DNA of 64,000 nt, from NCBI GenBank assembly GCA_024693285.1, contig JAILLE010000014.1:59014-123013 (forward strand), in the 5' to 3' direction. The stretch is from Bacteroidales bacterium (GTDB lineage Bacteria; Bacteroidota; Bacteroidia; Bacteroidales; UBA932). Positions 1 to 9,050 of this stretch are shown here, in pieces. Numbering within the stretch: the first letter of the stretch is position 1; every line of letters starts with the position of its first letter. The notes below the pieces were generated by a model. That model was given only the letters and a program-made list of their open reading frames with translations. It searched no databases and was not told the DNA's origin. Position numbers and translations under genes: made by a program.

Positions 1-194
1 ATGATCCTACATGGGAAAAACTGAGGATGATGTATTCCTGCAAGCATTTTATTCTCTCAAACAGCACTTTCGCCTGGTGGGCACAATATCTCTGTAGGAA
101 TAAAGACAAGATTGTCATTGCTCCAGAAAGATGGTTTAATGATAACCGGCCTCAAAACCTACTGTTAGACTCATTCATAAAGATTCACGTTTGA
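1..194 (+). CDS. Glycosyltransferase family 11 (alpha-1,2-fucosyltransferase), C-terminal part only
   Basis: The frame is open from the left edge (codons in phase from base 3) and ends in TGA at 192-194, giving the last 63 residues. ILSNSTFAWWAQYL (bases 51-92) followed by VIAPERWF is the conserved C-terminal signature of GT11, which transfers L-fucose from GDP-fucose to galactose in surface glycans (known for the family). The preceding WEKLRMMYSCKHF also fits. The start and the nucleotide-sugar binding region lie outside the window. Its 3' end overlaps the convergent epimerase gene by 10 bases. With that epimerase it suggests a capsule or lipopolysaccharide locus extending leftward (inference). 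Confidence 0.85.
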   Translation, partial: DPTWEKLRMMYSCKHFILSNSTFAWWAQYLCRNKDKIVIAPERWFNDNRPQNLLLDSFIKIHV

Positions 195-1201
195 CGCCAT
201 GACTTGAACCACTCCACGAAACGGGATATTCCCTCATGCAGAGTTGTGGAGGGATGATATCCAAGGCGGGTCTCAAGTTTGGTGCAATCGGCGTAGGTCT
301 GATAGACATCGCCAGCCTGCATCGGAAGGAACACTTTCTTCGCTTCCTTTCCCAACGCGGTCTCGATCTCCGAAATGAAATCCATCAGCTTAACAGGGTT
401 TGAGCAACCGATATTGTAGACCTCAAACGGCACGGCGTCATCAGTGCCAGCGGGCGGGTTGTCAATGACTCTCATGGTGCCTTCAACGATGTCGTCGACA
501 TAGGTGAAATCCCGGATCATGTCACCGCCGTTGAACACTTTTATAGGCTCACCTTTGGAGATGGCCGTGGCGAAGAGCATCGGAGACATGTCAGGACGTC
601 CCCACGGGCCATAGACGGTAAAGAAACGGAGACCTGTGGCCGGGATCCCGTAAAGCTTTGAATATGAATGAGCCATTAGCTCATTTGACTTCTTTGTGGC
701 GCCATACAGACTAACCTGGGAATCAGCCTTGTCATCCTCGCTGAAAGGAACCTTCGTGTTCAAGCCATAGACCGAACTTGAAGATGCGAAAACAAGATGC
801 TTCACAGGATGGTTCCGGCAAGCCTCAAGGATGTTCAGGAAACCTTCGAGGTTGCTGTGAAGATAAGCGTAAGGATTTGTGATCGAATATCTTACACCAG
901 CCTGCGCCGCAAGGTTCACCACCACATCGAAGCCTTCCTCCGCAAAGAGTTTGTCAAGAGCCGCCTTATCGCACAAGTCACCCTTGACGAAACGGACAGA
1001 AGGCCATTTATTACTGTATTTTACCTCGCCATCAACGTAGGGTCCCTCAATACCATTCTCATGAAGACGACCGTATTTCAGCCGCACATCATAATAATCA
1101 TTGATATTGTCGAATCCGACGACCTCATCTCCCCTGCTGGCCAATCTCCCAAGAAGATTGGCACCTATGAACCCGGCGGCACCGGTCAAAAAAACCTTCA
1201 T
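185..1201 (-). CDS. NAD-dependent epimerase, UDP-glucuronate 4-epimerase-like
   Basis: A 338-residue extended SDR enzyme. The N-terminal GAAGFIGANL is the NAD-binding GxxGxxG loop; SSSSVYG and YGATKK supply the catalytic Ser and the YxxxK pair; the DNINDYYDVRLK stretch near residue 32 is typical of UDP-glucuronate or UDP-GlcNAc 4-epimerases (CapI/WbpP-like) rather than plain GalE. The role would be interconversion of nucleotide sugars for surface polysaccharide, in the cytosol. The ATG at 1201 is preferred over an in-frame TTG two codons upstream. It is the last gene of the leftward run from rlmN, starting 6 bases after the purC stop. The exact sugar substrate cannot be told from sequence. 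Confidence 0.85.
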   Translation of the reverse strand: MKVFLTGAAGFIGANLLGRLASRGDEVVGFDNINDYYDVRLKYGRLHENGIEGPYVDGEVKYSNKWPSVRFVKGDLCDKAALDKLFAEEGFDVVVNLAAQAGVRYSITNPYAYLHSNLEGFLNILEACRNHPVKHLVFASSSSVYGLNTKVPFSEDDKADSQVSLYGATKKSNELMAHSYSKLYGIPATGLRFFTVYGPWGRPDMSPMLFATAISKGEPIKVFNGGDMIRDFTYVDDIVEGTMRVIDNPPAGTDDAVPFEVYNIGCSNPVKLMDFISEIETALGKEAKKVFLPMQAGDVYQTYADCTKLETRLGYHPSTTLHEGISRFVEWFKSWRQT

Positions 1202-1207
1202 TCCCAA

Positions 1208-2149
1208 TTATTTTACACTTTCAATCCAGGAGCGCACATTCGCCTCCATAGAGGTCCCTGAATATTCCACCTTCTCGAACTTCTCGCCCGTGATGTGCTC
1301 GTAAAGCTCGATGTAGCGATCTGTGATTCCAGCCACGACCTCAGGAGTCATCTCGGGCACTTTCTGGCCTTCCTGTCCCTGGAAGCCGTTGGCCATCAAC
1401 CACTCACGAACAAACTCCTTAGAAAGTTGGCGCTGCCTCTCCCCCTTGGCGAGACGCTCCTCGTAGCCCTCGGCATAGAAATACCTCGAAGAATCGGGAG
1501 TATGAACCTCGTCCATCAGGTAAATCTCCCCATTCCTCTTTCCGAACTCGTATTTGGTGTCAACCAGTATAAGCCCCTGCTTTGCCGCTATCTCAGTACC
1601 CCTCTGGAATATCGCCCTGGTATATTCCTCAAGCTTCTCGTAATCTTCCTTCCCTACCAGGCCAGTGGCTATAATATCCTCTTTCGAGATGTCCTCGTCA
1701 TGACCTTCCGCAGCTTTTGTCGTAGGTGTTATTATAGGCTCCGGAAACTTCTGATTCTCAACCATTCCCTCAGGAAGAGGAACTCCGCAAAGAGTTCTCT
1801 TCCCGGCCTTATATTCCCTCCATGCGTGGCCGGCGAGATAGCCTCTGATGACCATCTCGACCTTAAATGGCTCGCATTTGTAGCCAACAGTGACTGCAGG
1901 GTCCGGAACAGCGACCTTCCAATTAGGGAGAATATCCGAAGTGGCGTCCAGGAACTTGGCGGCTATACGGTTCAGCACCTGTCCCTTGTAAGGGATGCCT
2001 TCAGGGAGGACAACATCAAAAGCCGAGATCCTGTCGGTAACCACCATGGCGAGATATTTACCGTCAATATCGTAGACATCACGCACCTTTCCGACATACT
2101 TGCCAACCTGTCCCGGGAGGTTGAAACCCGTTTCCACAATAGCTTTCAT
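1208..2149 (-). CDS. purC: Phosphoribosylaminoimidazole-succinocarboxamide synthase (SAICAR synthase)
   Basis: A 313-residue PurC, which joins CAIR and aspartate with ATP to make SAICAR in purine biosynthesis. Visible marks are GKVRDVYD near the N-terminus (ATP-binding strand of the family), [37 protein letters not shown], and [10 protein letters not shown] with [12 protein letters not shown] in the C-terminal half (Mg and substrate residues). The length is that of the long form common in Bacteroidota and eukaryotes, not the 240-residue E. coli type. The start codon lies directly against the recX stop, so the two are probably cotranscribed. Confidence 0.96.
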   Translation of the reverse strand: MKAIVETGFNLPGQVGKYVGKVRDVYDIDGKYLAMVVTDRISAFDVVLPEGIPYKGQVLNRIAAKFLDATSDILPNWKVAVPDPAVTVGYKCEPFKVEMVIRGYLAGHAWREYKAGKRTLCGVPLPEGMVENQKFPEPIITPTTKAAEGHDEDISKEDIIATGLVGKEDYEKLEEYTRAIFQRGTEIAAKQGLILVDTKYEFGKRNGEIYLMDEVHTPDSSRYFYAEGYEERLAKGERQRQLSKEFVREWLMANGFQGQEGQKVPEMTPEVVAGITDRYIELYEHITGEKFEKVEYSGTSMEANVRSWIESVK

Positions 2150-2632
2150 TTATTCTTGATAATTAATTATTTCCATATTTTTAAGCAGCTCCCCGACTAT
2201 CGGAGCGAGCTGGTCATATTCGTATCCTCTGGTCAAGCCGAATTTCAGGAGTTTGAACTTTATCTGGGGATCTCCAATCAGGGTCCTGCACTTTGTCTCG
2301 AGTACAGAACGCATCCGACGGTCAGCCTCATCCTTGTCGATTTCACCTAAAGCTTGCGCCACGATAGGCCTAGGAATACCTTTCCCCACAAGGGTATATG
2401 TGATTTTCGCCGGTCCCCATCCAGTCAACCTGGACTTCTCCCTGGCGAAAGCGGAGGCGTAACGCAGGTCATCAACAAATCGGTCGGCAACTAGCGACTC
2501 AACAAGTTTCCCGGCCTGCTCCCGATTGCCTTCAAAGGCGGTCATGGCTTTCCTGAATACGTCCGAGGTGCAATACTCCCTCTTTGAGCATTGTGCCTGC
2601 AGGCGATCCAAGACTTTAGAATACTCCTCCAT
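2150..2632 (-). CDS. recX: Regulatory protein RecX
   Basis: A 160-residue RecX-type protein that would bind RecA filaments and dampen recombinase activity (family knowledge). The three-helix repeats can be followed: CSKREYC near the N-terminus, then DRFVDDLRYASAFAREKSRLTGWGPAKI, the most conserved block of the family (KxxxG.g...I). The ATG at 2632 lies one base after the patatin gene stop; an in-frame TTG 12 bases upstream would create an overlap and is less likely. recA itself is divergent and close by (6204), on the other side of rlmN and the patatin gene, so recX is transcribed away from its target gene. Confidence 0.88.
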   Translation of the reverse strand: MEEYSKVLDRLQAQCSKREYCTSDVFRKAMTAFEGNREQAGKLVESLVADRFVDDLRYASAFAREKSRLTGWGPAKITYTLVGKGIPRPIVAQALGEIDKDEADRRMRSVLETKCRTLIGDPQIKFKLLKFGLTRGYEYDQLAPIVGELLKNMEIINYQE

Positions 2633-2633
2633 A

Positions 2634-5075
2634 TCAGAAATCAAATCCGAGGCTCACGTAGACTCCAGCTTTATGTGAGTAATCTGACCAATGGACATTG
2701 AAACCCAAAGGGCCGATGATGCTGTTGTACGTGTACTGCAAGCCGAAGCCATGATAGTCTTGAATCTCTTCCGCCCAATTCATAAAACCGTCCCACTCAT
2801 TGGAGGACAGGGCGTAATTATAAATCGCGGTGAGATAGTTGTTGCGGTAGAGCTTGAATCGGAAATCCGCTCTTGCGACACCTAATACTTTAGGCATCGA
2901 GGCGGCGGAAGTTATGCCGATAAAAGGCATCTGCTGCTCAAGGTAACGTCCTGGGAGGCTTCCACCCATAGTGTTCGCGAACGGGATGGGAATGTCATCT
3001 CCGAAAAGCGCCCTCATGTTCAGCGACGGGATAAATGCGAAGGAATCCCCACCATACACTTTCAAAGCGTCGAAATGAATCGCATGGAAATTGTGCATTC
3101 TCTTAGGGAAAGACCCGAACATCCAACTGTACGAAATCCCGACTGAATGCCCGCTGGTAGGAACATATCCATCATCCAATGACTCGTTCCTTCCATCGAT
3201 GAAGAAAGACAAATGGCTGTTGCTCAACTGATCCACATTGTAGTCCGAGAGATCCTTTTCAGAGAGGATGGAGCTGATGTTGAAATAGTCATTCCGGAAT
3301 CCTCCCTTCAGGAAGAACTTGGACCATTTTATGTTGGAAAGGTAAACCTCTTGCCTGAGGTTAGTGGAGTTGATCCTGAAGTTGTTGTCTCCCAAGCTGA
3401 ACGTGTTCCTGTCAGTATATCGGATGCTGGCCGCGGCATTGACCGTCATGCCCCTTTGGGCGACATAGGAATACGCCACCCCGGCATACGGGTTGGCCCC
3501 GACCTTCCCGGTGAAGTCCAGGGAAGCTCCGCGGAGTTTCTGCACACCAATGCCCAGATTGAACAAGACGGCCACGACCTCCTCAGTATCGAACCTCGCC
3601 CCGAAACCGACTTTGTTGATAGGTCCCTTCTTACAATTGAATTTCAAGCGGTAAGGCTGGTCGTCACCGAGAAGCTCATAATTGACATAATCGAAAGAAT
3701 TCGTGGCGTAAATCGTCGCCACGGCGTTCTCTATCTCCTCACTGCCGACATAGGTGCCGGCCTTCAGCTTTATCTTGTTCTGAAGATAGGCGCTCTCCTT
3801 GTCACTGACTCCAACGACCTCGACTCCGGAGATCATGACCTTACCGAGCCGGATGTCATCGGCGACCTCATCTTGTAAGGACTTGACATCTGGACCGACA
3901 ATCCTCTTGATGGAATCCAAAGCAGCGGCCTGGGCTACCGCAGCTTCATAACCCCTGCTGATTATAACGTCGATACTCTTTGTGTCGAAACTCATCATGG
4001 TATACTCATGGAGATCCGGGAGGATCGTCACATCAGGGATGTTGATGTTATTCTCGTAAGAGGAACGGCCCATCATGTCGATTCCCGTGTCAAGGATGTC
4101 ACCAAGATTGTTGATTTCCGAATATGATTTGTAACCACTTGAGAGATTGACACCTATCACTATGTCGGCACCGCATTTCTTGGCCAGATCAGTCGGGAAG
4201 TTATTGCGCATACCTCCGTCCACCAACACCATTCCATCTGTCTTCACGGGAGTAAACAAACCGGGGATCGACATGGTGGAGCGCAAGGCTGTGTTGAGTT
4301 TTCCTTGAGTCCAGATCTTGGCGGTTCCCCTTACCAGATCGGTGGCGACGCACAAGAACGGGATAGGAAGCTCTGTATAAAAGTCGATATCATCCTGATA
4401 ACCGACTGAAAGTGAGCTGAAAAGGTTGTTCACATTCTGCCCGTAGACCATTCCTGATGGAAGGCTGCCAAGCAGGTTGTCCCTGACGAGACTCGAAGCG
4501 TCGACATCGCCGTCAGCACCGAGACGGAGTTCATCCCCCTTATGGGGGTACTGGGTCTCATCTGATTTCTGTTTCAAGAATTCCTTCTTGTCGTAATAGA
4601 AAGGGAAAGAAAGGGCATATTTTTCTTTGTACTTAATCGTGGAATATGACAGGTATTTCCTCGGAACTTTATCAGACAGAGCCATATCCCAATCAATGCT
4701 TCTTATCAGGGAATCGAGATGAGGTGCGTCATATCCGAGGGCATATATACCTCCGACAAGGCCTCCCATGCTAGTACCCATCACGAGGTCGACAGGCATC
4801 CCGATCGACTCCAGATAATTAATGACACCCACATGTGCCGCACCTTTCGCGCCTCCTCCGGACAGGACCAGAGCGACAGTCGGACGATGCTTGACAATCC
4901 TTATGGAGTCCAGTCTATGTTTGATAACCCTAACCCTCAAGTCCCTGGCTTCCGAAGCGGCATCTATCACAGCGTGGCTCTGCTGCGCCATTACTTGGAA
5001 AGAAGTCAAAAGCAGAGCGATAGCTGAGGCATAAATGATTCTGGAAATATATCTCATCATCCTCAAAGGTTTCAT
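2634..5075 (-). CDS. Patatin-like phospholipase fused to Omp85/BamA-type outer-membrane barrel
   Basis: An 813-residue protein with a signal peptide (hydrophobic core IIYASAIALLL, cleavage near QVMAQQ). The patatin domain runs from about residue 63: VLSGGGAKG oxyanion loop, nucleophile elbow GTSMGG (about 100-105), and the catalytic Asp in VDGGMRNNFP (about 287). A POTRA-like segment follows (about 410-480) and the last 320 residues are barrel strands with the terminal aromatic signature ending VSLGFDF. The family resembles Pseudomonas PlpD/FplA autotransported phospholipases: the barrel anchors and probably exports the lipase. The gene overlaps the rlmN stop by 4 bases and precedes recX by one base, so it is in an operon with them. 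Confidence 0.9.
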   Translation of the reverse strand: MKPLRMMRYISRIIYASAIALLLTSFQVMAQQSHAVIDAASEARDLRVRVIKHRLDSIRIVKHRPTVALVLSGGGAKGAAHVGVINYLESIGMPVDLVMGTSMGGLVGGIYALGYDAPHLDSLIRSIDWDMALSDKVPRKYLSYSTIKYKEKYALSFPFYYDKKEFLKQKSDETQYPHKGDELRLGADGDVDASSLVRDNLLGSLPSGMVYGQNVNNLFSSLSVGYQDDIDFYTELPIPFLCVATDLVRGTAKIWTQGKLNTALRSTMSIPGLFTPVKTDGMVLVDGGMRNNFPTDLAKKCGADIVIGVNLSSGYKSYSEINNLGDILDTGIDMMGRSSYENNINIPDVTILPDLHEYTMMSFDTKSIDVIISRGYEAAVAQAAALDSIKRIVGPDVKSLQDEVADDIRLGKVMISGVEVVGVSDKESAYLQNKIKLKAGTYVGSEEIENAVATIYATNSFDYVNYELLGDDQPYRLKFNCKKGPINKVGFGARFDTEEVVAVLFNLGIGVQKLRGASLDFTGKVGANPYAGVAYSYVAQRGMTVNAAASIRYTDRNTFSLGDNNFRINSTNLRQEVYLSNIKWSKFFLKGGFRNDYFNISSILSEKDLSDYNVDQLSNSHLSFFIDGRNESLDDGYVPTSGHSVGISYSWMFGSFPKRMHNFHAIHFDALKVYGGDSFAFIPSLNMRALFGDDIPIPFANTMGGSLPGRYLEQQMPFIGITSAASMPKVLGVARADFRFKLYRNNYLTAIYNYALSSNEWDGFMNWAEEIQDYHGFGLQYTYNSIIGPLGFNVHWSDYSHKAGVYVSLGFDF

Positions 5076-6100
5076 GTGACTGACTTTTTTCTGTGTTCAC
5101 CAGCGAGCATCCCACAAGCGGCCATAATGTCCTCACCCCTGGAAGCCCTTATGGTACAGGTGATTCCATGGTTTGAAAGACGGTCCCGGAAATTCTCCAT
5201 CACAAGTTGGGGAGACGTCTCGAATGGGGCGTCAGGAATCTTGTGGAACCGGATAAGATTGACCCTGCACTCCAATCCCTTCAAAAGCCTGATCAGCGCG
5301 TCAGCGTGGCGTTTAGTGTCATTCAGCCCAGCGAACATGGTGTATTCAAAACTGACCCGGCGCTGACCTGTGAAATCATATTCATGAAGCAAATCGATCA
5401 CGGCTTCTTCCGGCCAGGCTTTCTGTACCGGCATCAAAGCTGCCCTTTCTTCCGGGAAAGGATTGTGAAGACTGACCGCAAGGTGGCAACGGGTCTCATC
5501 AAGGAAACGCCTCAGATTTGGCAAAACACCTATCGTTGAGAGAGTTATACGCTTCGGGCTCCAGCCGAAACCCCATTCCGAAGTCAGCACCTCGATCACC
5601 CTGATCACATTATCGTAATTATCCAAAGGCTCGCCCATACCCATGAACACGGCATTGGTCAACCCCTGGGACTCATCAATGGCTATGAATTGTGAGAGAA
5701 TCCCGGCGGCAGTGAGATCTCCGTGGAATCCCTGGCGGCCTGTCATGCAGAACTTGCATCCCATCCGGCATCCGGCCTGGCTGGACACGCACAAAGTCTT
5801 GCGTTCCTCGTCAGGAATCATCACCGCCTCGACCGCGTCTCCCCCACCGAGTGGGAAAAGATATTTCTTGGTCCCATCCTTGGAAATCTGGCATGAGGAA
5901 TAGTTAACCAACCCGAGATCAAACTCCTCAGCAAGCCTTTCCCTGCCCACTTTGGAGATGTTGGTCATCTCTTCAAATGAGCGGACCCGGTGTCCGTAGA
6001 GCCAGCTCGCCAACTGCTTCCCAGCGAAAGCAGGGAGTCCGACTTTGAGGGCGGCTTCCTTAAGTTCCGAGGGCTTTTTTCCTAATAATGACTCTCTCAT
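5072..6100 (-). CDS. rlmN: 23S rRNA (adenine-2503 C2) / tRNA (adenine-37 C2) methyltransferase, radical SAM
   Basis: A 342-residue RlmN. The radical SAM cluster motif is CRMGCKFC (CX3CX2C), preceded by KTLCVSSQAGC; GMGEPLDNYDNV and the C-terminal CTIRASRGEDIMAACGML, with the resolving cysteine, complete the family pattern. It methylates A2503 of 23S rRNA and A37 of some tRNAs using two SAM molecules. The ATG at 6100 (MRESLLGKK) is chosen because an in-frame ATG at 6127 lies inside a likely -7 box (TAAATTTG, complement of 6125-6132). First gene of the leftward operon ending with the epimerase; divergent from recA. Confidence 0.95.
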   Translation of the reverse strand: MRESLLGKKPSELKEAALKVGLPAFAGKQLASWLYGHRVRSFEEMTNISKVGRERLAEEFDLGLVNYSSCQISKDGTKKYLFPLGGGDAVEAVMIPDEERKTLCVSSQAGCRMGCKFCMTGRQGFHGDLTAAGILSQFIAIDESQGLTNAVFMGMGEPLDNYDNVIRVIEVLTSEWGFGWSPKRITLSTIGVLPNLRRFLDETRCHLAVSLHNPFPEERAALMPVQKAWPEEAVIDLLHEYDFTGQRRVSFEYTMFAGLNDTKRHADALIRLLKGLECRVNLIRFHKIPDAPFETSPQLVMENFRDRLSNHGITCTIRASRGEDIMAACGMLAGEHRKKSVT

Positions 6101-6124
6101 CGGAGCGAAGAATATACACGAGTA

Positions 6125-6132
6125 CAAATTTA
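6125..6132 (-). promoter_or_regulatory. Candidate -7 box for the rlmN operon
   Basis: Reading the minus strand, TAAATTTG matches the Bacteroidota -7 consensus TAnnTTTG. It sits 25 bases before the ATG at 6100. No good -33 TTTG is seen at the right distance, so support is partial. It decides the start choice of rlmN. Confidence 0.4.
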
Positions 6133-6166
6133 ATGAAAAATAATGTCAGATTTGAGGTTTATTTAA

Positions 6167-6174
6167 TATCTTTG
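6167..6174 (+). promoter_or_regulatory. Candidate -7 box for recA
   Basis: TATCTTTG fits the TAnnTTTG consensus and lies 30 bases before the recA ATG. No convincing -33 element and no LexA-like palindrome is visible in the 100 bases between rlmN and recA. Confidence 0.5.
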
Positions 6175-6203
6175 TTAAACATACTTTTAACTTTAATTTC
6201 ATT

Positions 6204-7232
6204 ATGGCAAAAGAGGTAGAAGCAAAGGCCGCAGACATTAACGCCGCGAAACTCAAGGCGTTGCAGGCCACGATCGACAAGATTGAGAAAGATTACGGGA
6301 AGGGGACGATCATGAAGTTGGGAGAGCAGCCACAATGGGACGTACAGGTCATTCCGAGTGGTTCCGTAGCGCTCGACCACGCTCTCGGGATCGGAGGTTA
6401 TCCTAGGGGCAGGATCGTCGAGATCTATGGTCCGGAATCGAGCGGAAAGACCACGCTCGCCATCCACGCTATCGCACAAGCCCAGAAGGCCGGGGGCATA
6501 GCCGCGATGATCGATGCGGAACACGCTTTTGACAGGACTTACGCTAAAGCGCTGGGAGTCAATTTGGACACTCTCCTCATTTCCCAGCCGGACAACGGCG
6601 AGCAGGCTCTTGAGATCGCCGACAATCTTATCCGTTCCGGGGCTATCGACATTGTCGTTATCGACTCCGTCGCGGCCTTGACTCCCAAGGCGGAGATTGA
6701 GGGTGAGATGGGCGACAACAAGGTCGGACTCCAAGCCAGGCTGATGAGCCAGGCCCTCAGGAAACTCACGGCCAACATCTCCAAGACGAACACATGCTGC
6801 ATCTTCATCAACCAGTTGCGTGAGAAGATCGGCATCATGTTCGGAAACCCGGAGACGACAACTGGCGGTAACGCGCTGAAATTCTACGCTTCCGTGCGTA
6901 TCGACGTGCGCAGGACCACCCAGCTCAAGGATGGTGAGGAGGCTCTAGGCAACAGGACCAGGGTGAAGGTCGTCAAGAACAAGATGGCCCCGCCTTTCAA
7001 GAAGGCTGAGTTCGACATCGTATTCGGAGAGGGAATCTCCCGGGTCGGAGAGATCATAGACCTTGGCGTCGAGTACGGGATCATCGCCAAGAGCGGCTCC
7101 TGGTTCAGCTACAATGACCAGAAACTCGCCCAGGGGCGTGAGGCTGTCAAACAGCTTCTCAAGGACAACTCCGAGCTCTGCGACGAGATCGAGGCCAAGA
7201 TCCGTGAGGCTCTGAAGAACGTCAAGGATTAG
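6204..7232 (+). CDS. recA: Recombinase RecA
   Basis: A 342-residue RecA of normal length. The Walker A loop is GPESSGKTT (about residues 75-83), Walker B is VVIDSVAAL, the L2 loop/NTP-binding segment is [22 protein letters not shown], and the C-terminal domain ends in a charged tail. It drives strand exchange and SOS signalling in the cytosol. The N-terminus is slightly longer and alanine/lysine rich. The ATG at 6204 follows a TATCTTTG box. Its 3' end overlaps the convergent helix-hairpin-helix gene by 11 bases, and its terminator lies inside that gene. No intein or insertion seen. Confidence 0.98.
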   Translation: MAKEVEAKAADINAAKLKALQATIDKIEKDYGKGTIMKLGEQPQWDVQVIPSGSVALDHALGIGGYPRGRIVEIYGPESSGKTTLAIHAIAQAQKAGGIAAMIDAEHAFDRTYAKALGVNLDTLLISQPDNGEQALEIADNLIRSGAIDIVVIDSVAALTPKAEIEGEMGDNKVGLQARLMSQALRKLTANISKTNTCCIFINQLREKIGIMFGNPETTTGGNALKFYASVRIDVRRTTQLKDGEEALGNRTRVKVVKNKMAPPFKKAEFDIVFGEGISRVGEIIDLGVEYGIIAKSGSWFSYNDQKLAQGREAVKQLLKDNSELCDEIEAKIREALKNVKD

Positions 7233-8298
7233 GCGGCAAGGCAATCCTGCACCGCGAAAATTTCTCATCGAGGCCGGGGTCTAGGATCCCGGCCTTTTGT
7301 ATTTTTTCGACAGTCCACTCCTCTTTTGGAGTATTTTCCCGGAAAATGATTATTCCTCGGGCGGCTCGCTTCCCGATGTACGGATGCTTCGCCAGTTCGC
7401 TTTCCGGCAGGGTCCAAAGGGGGTATGGTTCCGAAGGGCCTACAGTGATCAAATCTTTAAGGCCGTCATACTTCTCCTGGTCGAAGTGCCAGATGTCCAT
7501 CAGTTGCTCCGGATAGGAATATCCCCGCAACTCTTTCCGATAGCTTACCATCTTGGAAGCGAAGAACTTCCCTATTCCAGGAAGAGTCTCAAACGCCGCG
7601 GAATCCGCCTGGTTAATGTCTATTTTGGGGATATCGATATATTTCTCAAGCCGGTGATACACAGAGTCTTCGACAACATAAGATTTAGCGAAGTCCGACT
7701 TCCTCCGGAATCGTCCTCCTTTCTTGCGATAATTATCAATCGCCCGGGCCTGATTCTCACTGAAACCGAGCCGCATCAAGTCATTGACGCTGACCGTGTT
7801 CGGATCAAATTTGAACGACTCATATCTCCTCGGCGCCCTCGCCCGCCAGATAGCCCTCGCCGCATTACCGTACCCACTTGCGGCTGAACGACCGTCCGCT
7901 GCCAGCTCTGGTGGCTCGACCGCCTCGCTTCGCTCGGCCCCACCGCTCGCTTCGCTTCGCTCAGCTCCGGTCCCCCCTCTTACAGTGCCGAGGGTGGCAT
8001 GGGTCTCGCCATCCAGACTGGCAGCGGCCGGAGCAGCCGTCGAGCTTAGGCCGTACTCAGCCGCAGCGAAGCGAGGATGGACGCGGCCGGGCTCGACCGG
8101 CTGGCCGGCCACTACTCTGGCACTGACAGAATCGACAAAGACGTAAACGGTGTCGGGATGGTCGTGATTGGCGACTATCCGGGCGACAGAAGCTTTAGTG
8201 ATGAAGAGTGCGGCTTGGTAGCCGATAATGAGAAAAACAAGGGCAATTGAGCCCACGACGAAAGAGGCAGAAGGCCTGCCCCGCTTTGAGTTTTCCAT
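7222..8298 (-). CDS. Membrane-anchored helix-hairpin-helix (ComEA-like) DNA-binding protein with in-frame repeat insert
   Basis: A 358-residue protein. One N-terminal TM segment (about residues 12-33), then a region to residue 145 of low complexity, then helix-hairpin-helix units from about residue 165: [41 protein letters not shown] and a third near [16 protein letters not shown]. The core resembles ComEA-type proteins that bind DNA without sequence preference; a role in DNA uptake is only an inference. Residues about 64-145 are encoded by GC-rich repeats ([14 protein letters not shown]..., then [14 protein letters not shown]) shared in part with the 9051-9839 gene and not expected in the family. 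The last ~70 bases contain the recA terminator. Follows rsmI by 31 bases. Confidence 0.8.
   Translation of the reverse strand: MENSKRGRPSASFVVGSIALVFLIIGYQAALFITKASVARIVANHDHPDTVYVFVDSVSARVVAGQPVEPGRVHPRFAAAEYGLSSTAAPAAASLDGETHATLGTVRGGTGAERSEASGGAERSEAVEPPELAADGRSAASGYGNAARAIWRARAPRRYESFKFDPNTVSVNDLMRLGFSENQARAIDNYRKKGGRFRRKSDFAKSYVVEDSVYHRLEKYIDIPKIDINQADSAAFETLPGIGKFFASKMVSYRKELRGYSYPEQLMDIWHFDQEKYDGLKDLITVGPSEPYPLWTLPESELAKHPYIGKRAARGIIIFRENTPKEEWTVEKIQKAGILDPGLDEKFSRCRIALPPNP
7271..7307 (+). terminator. Rho-independent terminator of recA
   Basis: An 8-bp perfect stem, AGGCCGGG / CCCGGCCT (7271-7278 with 7288-7295), a 9-base loop, then TTTTGTATTTTTT. It lies 39 bases after the recA stop and inside the 3' coding end of the convergent helix-hairpin-helix gene. 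Confidence 0.85.
7918..7975. repeat. GC-rich CGCTTCGCT repeat inside the HhH gene
   Basis: Two closely spaced copies of CTCGCTTCGCT(TCGCT)C-rRGC (7924-7939 and 7946-7965) encode, on the minus strand, the peptide repeat [14 protein letters not shown]. The CTTCGCTTCGCTC core recurs at 9551-9575 and, diverged, at 24952-24970. Confidence 0.6.
8027..8110. repeat. 84-bp dispersed repeat, copy 1 (in HhH gene)
   Basis: By eye 76 of 84 bases match copy 2 at 9622-9705, in the same orientation and reading frame. On the minus strand it encodes [20 protein letters not shown] and the following SSTAAPA. The flanking genes are otherwise unrelated. Confidence 0.85.
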
Positions 8299-8329
8299 GT
8301 CTGAATCAAGGTTTAAGTAATTATTTAGT

Positions 8330-9043
8330 TTATTCTTCTATAGCATTATTTTTCAACCGTTTCCTATCCTCCTCGCAACCAGCCACAACAACCACAATCT
8401 CCCCCCTCGGCTCATGCTCCCTGTACCATGACGCGACCTCCTCCAAAGTCCCCCTCCGATGCTCCTCATGAACCTTTGAAATCTCCCTCGCCACCGAGCA
8501 TTTCCGGTCCGGGCCGAAATACTCGGCGAACTGCTCCAAAGTCTTAACAAGCCGGTAAGGAGACTCGTAAAACACCATGGTCCGAGGTTCCGTAGCGAGC
8601 TCCTTCAGAAGCGTCTGCCTCCCTTTCTTTACGGGCAGGAATCCCTCGAAACAGAACCGGTCGCAAGGAAGGCCCGAGGAAACTATCGCCGGGATACAGG
8701 CTGTAGCGCCAGGAAGTGTCTGGACCTCAATGCCTTCAGCAGCACAAGTACGTACCAGAAGGAAACCTGGATCGGATATTCCCGGAGTCCCCGCGTCACT
8801 GATTAGAGCCACATCAAGGCCTGCCAATATCCTTTCCTTGATCAAGGCGACAGTCTGGTGCTCATTGAACTTGTGATGGGACCATAACTTGCCGTGAATA
8901 TCATATTTTTTGAGCAAGACTGAACTGGTCCTGGTGTCCTCGGCGAGTATGACATCCGCATCTTTTAAGGTCTGGACAGCCCTGAAGGTCATGTCCTCAA
9001 GGTTGCCGACAGGAGTAGGTACTATATATAGCTTTCCGGCCAT
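8330..9043 (-). CDS. rsmI: 16S rRNA (cytidine-1402 2'-O)-methyltransferase
   Basis: A 237-residue RsmI of the tetrapyrrole-methylase fold. The N-terminal KLYIVPTPVGNLEDMTFRA and ILAEDTRTS are near-invariant in RsmI, as are LISDAGTPGISDPGFLLV (SAM-binding loop), GLPCDRFCFEGFLP and FYESPYRL. It 2'-O-methylates C1402 in the ribosomal decoding centre with SAM. The ATG at 9043 (MAGKLY) is preferred to an in-frame TTG two codons upstream. Between the unknown 262-residue gene (7 bases upstream) and the helix-hairpin-helix gene; all three read leftward and look like one operon. Confidence 0.96.
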   Translation of the reverse strand: MAGKLYIVPTPVGNLEDMTFRAVQTLKDADVILAEDTRTSSVLLKKYDIHGKLWSHHKFNEHQTVALIKERILAGLDVALISDAGTPGISDPGFLLVRTCAAEGIEVQTLPGATACIPAIVSSGLPCDRFCFEGFLPVKKGRQTLLKELATEPRTMVFYESPYRLVKTLEQFAEYFGPDRKCSVAREISKVHEEHRRGTLEEVASWYREHEPRGEIVVVVAGCEEDRKRLKNNAIEE

Positions 9044-9050
9044 CCCCAAG

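Noticed and set aside
1295..2350. 351-codon plus-strand frame opposite purC and recX
   Set aside because: Antisense shadow of two well-recognised genes.
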